Assembly: GCA_965237635.1 (NCBI GenBank)
Contig: CBDEFX010000002.1
Span: forward strand, 62,001-126,000
Length of the DNA: 64,000 nucleotides
Reading direction: 5' to 3'
DNA from: CBDEFX01 sp965237635
Lineage (GTDB): Bacteria > Chloroflexota > Dehalococcoidia > Lucifugimonadales > CAUZJF01
Positions within the stretch are counted from its first letter, which is position 1. Each line of letters starts with the position of its first letter. Positions 62,013-64,000 of the stretch are shown here, piece after piece. The notes beneath the pieces are model-generated. The model worked only from the letters and a program-made list of their open reading frames with translations. It did not search any database and was not told where the DNA came from. Both the position numbers and the translations under genes were made by a program.

Positions 62013-62489
62013 ATGCCTGAAGAATCGGTCATAACCCAGGAGATGCGCGACGCCGTTGGCGTCGACTCCGAGCCTGCGACCCATGAGGTGGAAAAGGGGG
62101 CTATCGCGAGGTTTGCTGGAGCCATAGGAGACCCCAACCCCCTTTATCGAGATGAGCAGGCCTCCCGCGGGTCCCGCTACGGCGGCATAATCGCTCCCCC
62201 GACGTTCCTGCGCTCCATGGAGGCCGGACCCCCGAAGGTCGAGCTGCGAACTCCGTACACCGCGCTCCTGGACGGCGGCAGCGAGTGGGAGTACTTCGAG
62301 CCCATGCGCCCCGGAGATACGATTACCGTGACTAGCCGGATCGTGGACTTGACCGAGCGGACGGGTCGTCTTGGGCCAACGCTCTTCGTCGTGTACGAGA
62401 TCAAGTACGTCAACCAGTCCGGCGTAGTGGTGGCGACCCAGAGAAACACCCTCATACATTACCGGCCTGCCAGCGGGTCGGCAGAATAG
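62013..62489 (+). CDS. MaoC-like dehydratase, N-terminal-type half
   Basis: This 158-residue protein is called from the ATG at 62013. VEKGAIARFAGAIGDPNPLY plus YGGIIAPPTFLRSM is the FAS1-like hot-dog start of two-subunit hydratases, and EWEYFEPMRPGDTITVTSRI follows. It probably pairs with the next gene, which supplies the catalytic hydratase motif. Together they likely hydrate an enoyl or acyl-CoA thioester. Confidence 0.88.
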   Translation: MPEESVITQEMRDAVGVDSEPATHEVEKGAIARFAGAIGDPNPLYRDEQASRGSRYGGIIAPPTFLRSMEAGPPKVELRTPYTALLDGGSEWEYFEPMRPGDTITVTSRIVDLTERTGRLGPTLFVVYEIKYVNQSGVVVATQRNTLIHYRPASGSAE

Positions 62490-62496
62490 GGAGCAT

Positions 62497-62931
62497 ATGA
62501 TCGACCAGCTCTACTTCGCAAACGTGCGCGAAGGGACCGAGCTCCCCACGTTGGAGAAGAACCCTACCACCAAGCAGCTGGTAATGTACGCCGGCGCGTC
62601 AGGAGACTTCTACCAGATACACTATGACTTGGAGTTCGCCCATGCCAACGGCTTGCCGATTGTGATCCTGCACGGCGCACTCAAGAACGCCTTCTTGGGC
62701 CAGCTGGTAACTGACTGGATAGGGGAGGGCGGAACCCTCAAGAAGCTGAGCGCTCAGTACCGTGGGATAGACGTGCCCGGTAAGCCCCTCTACTGCAAGG
62801 GCGTCGTTAAGAGGAAGTTCGACGAGGGCGACGAGCACCTTGTCGAGTGCGACGTCTGGATCGAAAACGCCGACGGCGAAAAGACCACTCTCGGCTCGGC
62901 CCTCGTGGCCCTTCCTCCGAGGGCGGATTAG
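62497..62931 (+). CDS. MaoC-like dehydratase, catalytic half
   Basis: This 144-residue hot-dog protein has the segment KQLVMYAGASGDFYQIHYDLEF (Asp and His of the hydratase 2 motif) and GLPIVILHGALKNAFLGQLV. It is separated by 7 bases from the N-terminal-type half, and the two would form a heteromer similar to fused R-specific hydratases. It is not a beta-oxidation cluster, since no thiolase or CoA ligase is near. Confidence 0.88.
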   Translation: MIDQLYFANVREGTELPTLEKNPTTKQLVMYAGASGDFYQIHYDLEFAHANGLPIVILHGALKNAFLGQLVTDWIGEGGTLKKLSAQYRGIDVPGKPLYCKGVVKRKFDEGDEHLVECDVWIENADGEKTTLGSALVALPPRAD

Positions 62932-63047
62932 CCCCCCATCCCGCCGGTTTCCCCCGTAGGGGCGCACGGCTGAGCCTGTCCCATAAAGGCGTTGTGTCCG
63001 GCCACAAGAAGCCCATCCACGCGTTCGAATCTGCAGATCTGGCGGGC

Positions 63048-64000
63048 CTAGTGAGTCTGAGCAAGTAATGGCTGCGGGAACGATAGCAGACTGGTCCATC
63101 GAAAGGCTGAGAATGCGGTGGATCTCGGGCGCCGGCTCGAACTGGTCGTGGTGCGGATACGCCATATGCGCCAGAGGGTGCGCAGGTTAAACGTTGTGGC
63201 CAACAAAGCCCATTCAGCCGCGACGTTGGCACTGCCCCGCAACAAGAATCTACGTGCCCCCCGTTGCTCTTTGAGGATCCCGAAGACGGGTTCGACTAGC
63301 TGCTTTCTGTGCTTGTAGGCTTGTTTGGCTTGGTCGGTGGACATCCAGGTCCGATGACGACGCAGAGCAACTTCGTGAGGCCCTATTTCCAGGCCACGTC
63401 CATGACGGCCGTCCCTGGTACAGACCCCGAAGGCAGGGCACACCCGGCAGATGGCCCCAGAGGCTCGGTACACTCGCATGAGTGTACCCCTGGTGCGCTT
63501 GAAACGGGTAAAGGGCAGTCTTTGGCCTTGGGGGCAGCCATAGCTGTCGCTCCGATCGTCGTAGGTAAAGCGGTCCTTGTGATACGGGTGCTCCAATGCC
63601 TGTCGTTGTGCCTCCGGCATTACCACCTGTTGGCCTCTACGGACGCATTCATCCAGGTTGTTCCCAGAGTGATAACCACCGTCGGCCAACGTCATATGCG
63701 TTCTGGTACCTGTCATCTCCTCTGCCTGTTCCAGCATCGGAGCCAGTTGAGCATAGTCATGAGGTTCATCGACCACATCGGCTGCGGTGATGAACATACC
63801 GGTCACTCCCAAGGAAGCCTCTACAGGCGAGACCATCGCCTGGGCGTTGTAGCCGGGCACGATATCTTGACCACTCTTTATCAGCCGAGCGTCTTTGTCA
63901 GTGAGGTTGATGCGCTCTTGCTCCTCTTGGCCCGCAAGCTCGTCCATCGCTTGTCGTATCTGCTCTCTCAGGGTCTCGTTGTCGGCCAGCTCCTGTGGCA
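63048..64000 (-). CDS. IS1182-family transposase, C-terminal part (5' end outside window)
   Basis: The frame is open from the right edge to 63048 and lacks its start. INLTDKDARLIKSGQDIVPG and YNAQAMVSPVEASLG, Asp in TLADGGYHSGNNL, a zinc-like Cys cluster (AICRVCPAFGVCTRDGRHGR) and YKHRKQLVEPVFGILKEQRG with the catalytic Glu define the family. It ends about 50 bases from where ordinary intergenic text resumes, so the left end of the element is near 62980-63047. The gap 62932-63047 holds no gene. Confidence 0.9.
   Translation of the reverse strand, partial: PQELADNETLREQIRQAMDELAGQEEQERINLTDKDARLIKSGQDIVPGYNAQAMVSPVEASLGVTGMFITAADVVDEPHDYAQLAPMLEQAEEMTGTRTHMTLADGGYHSGNNLDECVRRGQQVVMPEAQRQALEHPYHKDRFTYDDRSDSYGCPQGQRLPFTRFKRTRGTLMRVYRASGAICRVCPAFGVCTRDGRHGRGLEIGPHEVALRRHRTWMSTDQAKQAYKHRKQLVEPVFGILKEQRGARRFLLRGSANVAAEWALLATTFNLRTLWRIWRIRTTTSSSRRPRSTAFSAFRWTSLLSFPQPLLAQTH

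Overview
This is a GC-rich bacterial chromosome segment with unusually heavy mobile-element traffic. No rRNA or complete ribosomal operon is present, so taxonomy rests on protein character alone. An archaellin-like pilin in a bacterial surface operon, several proline-rich-linker lipoproteins, a PhyH dioxygenase, a lone XdhA-like oxidoreductase, an AdoMet decarboxylase/aminopropyltransferase pair and dispersed GC-rich hairpins together suggest a Chloroflexota bacterium (SAR202/Dehalococcoidia-like). That placement is an inference.

Region 1 (1-7969) is the right part of an integrative element. It carries a replication-relaxation protein and a DUF3800 protein on the + strand. A leftward block of paralogous XRE-type helix-turn-helix genes surrounds a PAPS-reductase-like enzyme; one of these XRE genes is killed by a TAG codon. 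A rightward cassette holds an XRE repressor, an ImmA-like protease, a ribbon-helix-helix regulator behind a perfect palindrome, and a large serine recombinase. The 3' end of the recombinase gene (44 bp) recurs in inverted orientation about 5.5 kb away.

Region 2 (8100-14400) is a scrapyard: an M1 peptidase lipoprotein, an intact IS1380 copy, short repeat-derived ORFs, a 273-bp tandem duplication, a WYL-like ORF, stacked 3' ends of serine recombinase genes and an IS21 relic. Region 3 (14190-23200) is defence-like: a higBA module with a broken toxin, a nuclease/adenine-methyltransferase gene split by an IS256 element with a perfect 8-bp target duplication, an intact DUF262-HNH (GmrSD-type) gene, and a methyltransferase plus aminoglycoside-phosphotransferase-like pair behind a terminator-like leader. 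Region 4 (23700-27000) is a stack of IS3, truncated IS256 and IS66.

Region 5 (27100-42700) holds ordinary and decaying chromosomal genes: an oligopeptide-type binding lipoprotein, membrane-anchored proteins, a lactonase cut by another IS256-type element, a kelch lipoprotein frameshifted at a C tract, a tyrosine phosphatase next to a decayed copy, a PhyH dioxygenase, a group II intron relic recognised by domain V, two lone tRNA 3' halves and a frameshifted BBE-type FAD oxidase.

Region 6 (42747-48016) is the most interesting locus: a tight four-gene leftward operon for an archaellin-like protein, a lipoprotein with a C-terminal membrane anchor, a Vgb-like beta-propeller and a Ser/Thr-rich repeat protein with terminal anchors. 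The last gene is interrupted by the second IS1380 copy; removing the IS and one 5-bp target copy restores a continuous 449-codon frame.

Region 7 (48400-64000) is mostly core or catabolic: DapA-like aldolase, MBL hydrolase, GH43/32-like propeller protein, XDH-family molybdopterin subunit, a primary-type sigma factor, speH-speE, an SGNH lipoprotein frameshifted at a C tract, an AbrB-PIN toxin-antitoxin pair, a PcrA/UvrD helicase, two MaoC-like half-dehydratases, and an IS1182-type transposase running off the right edge.
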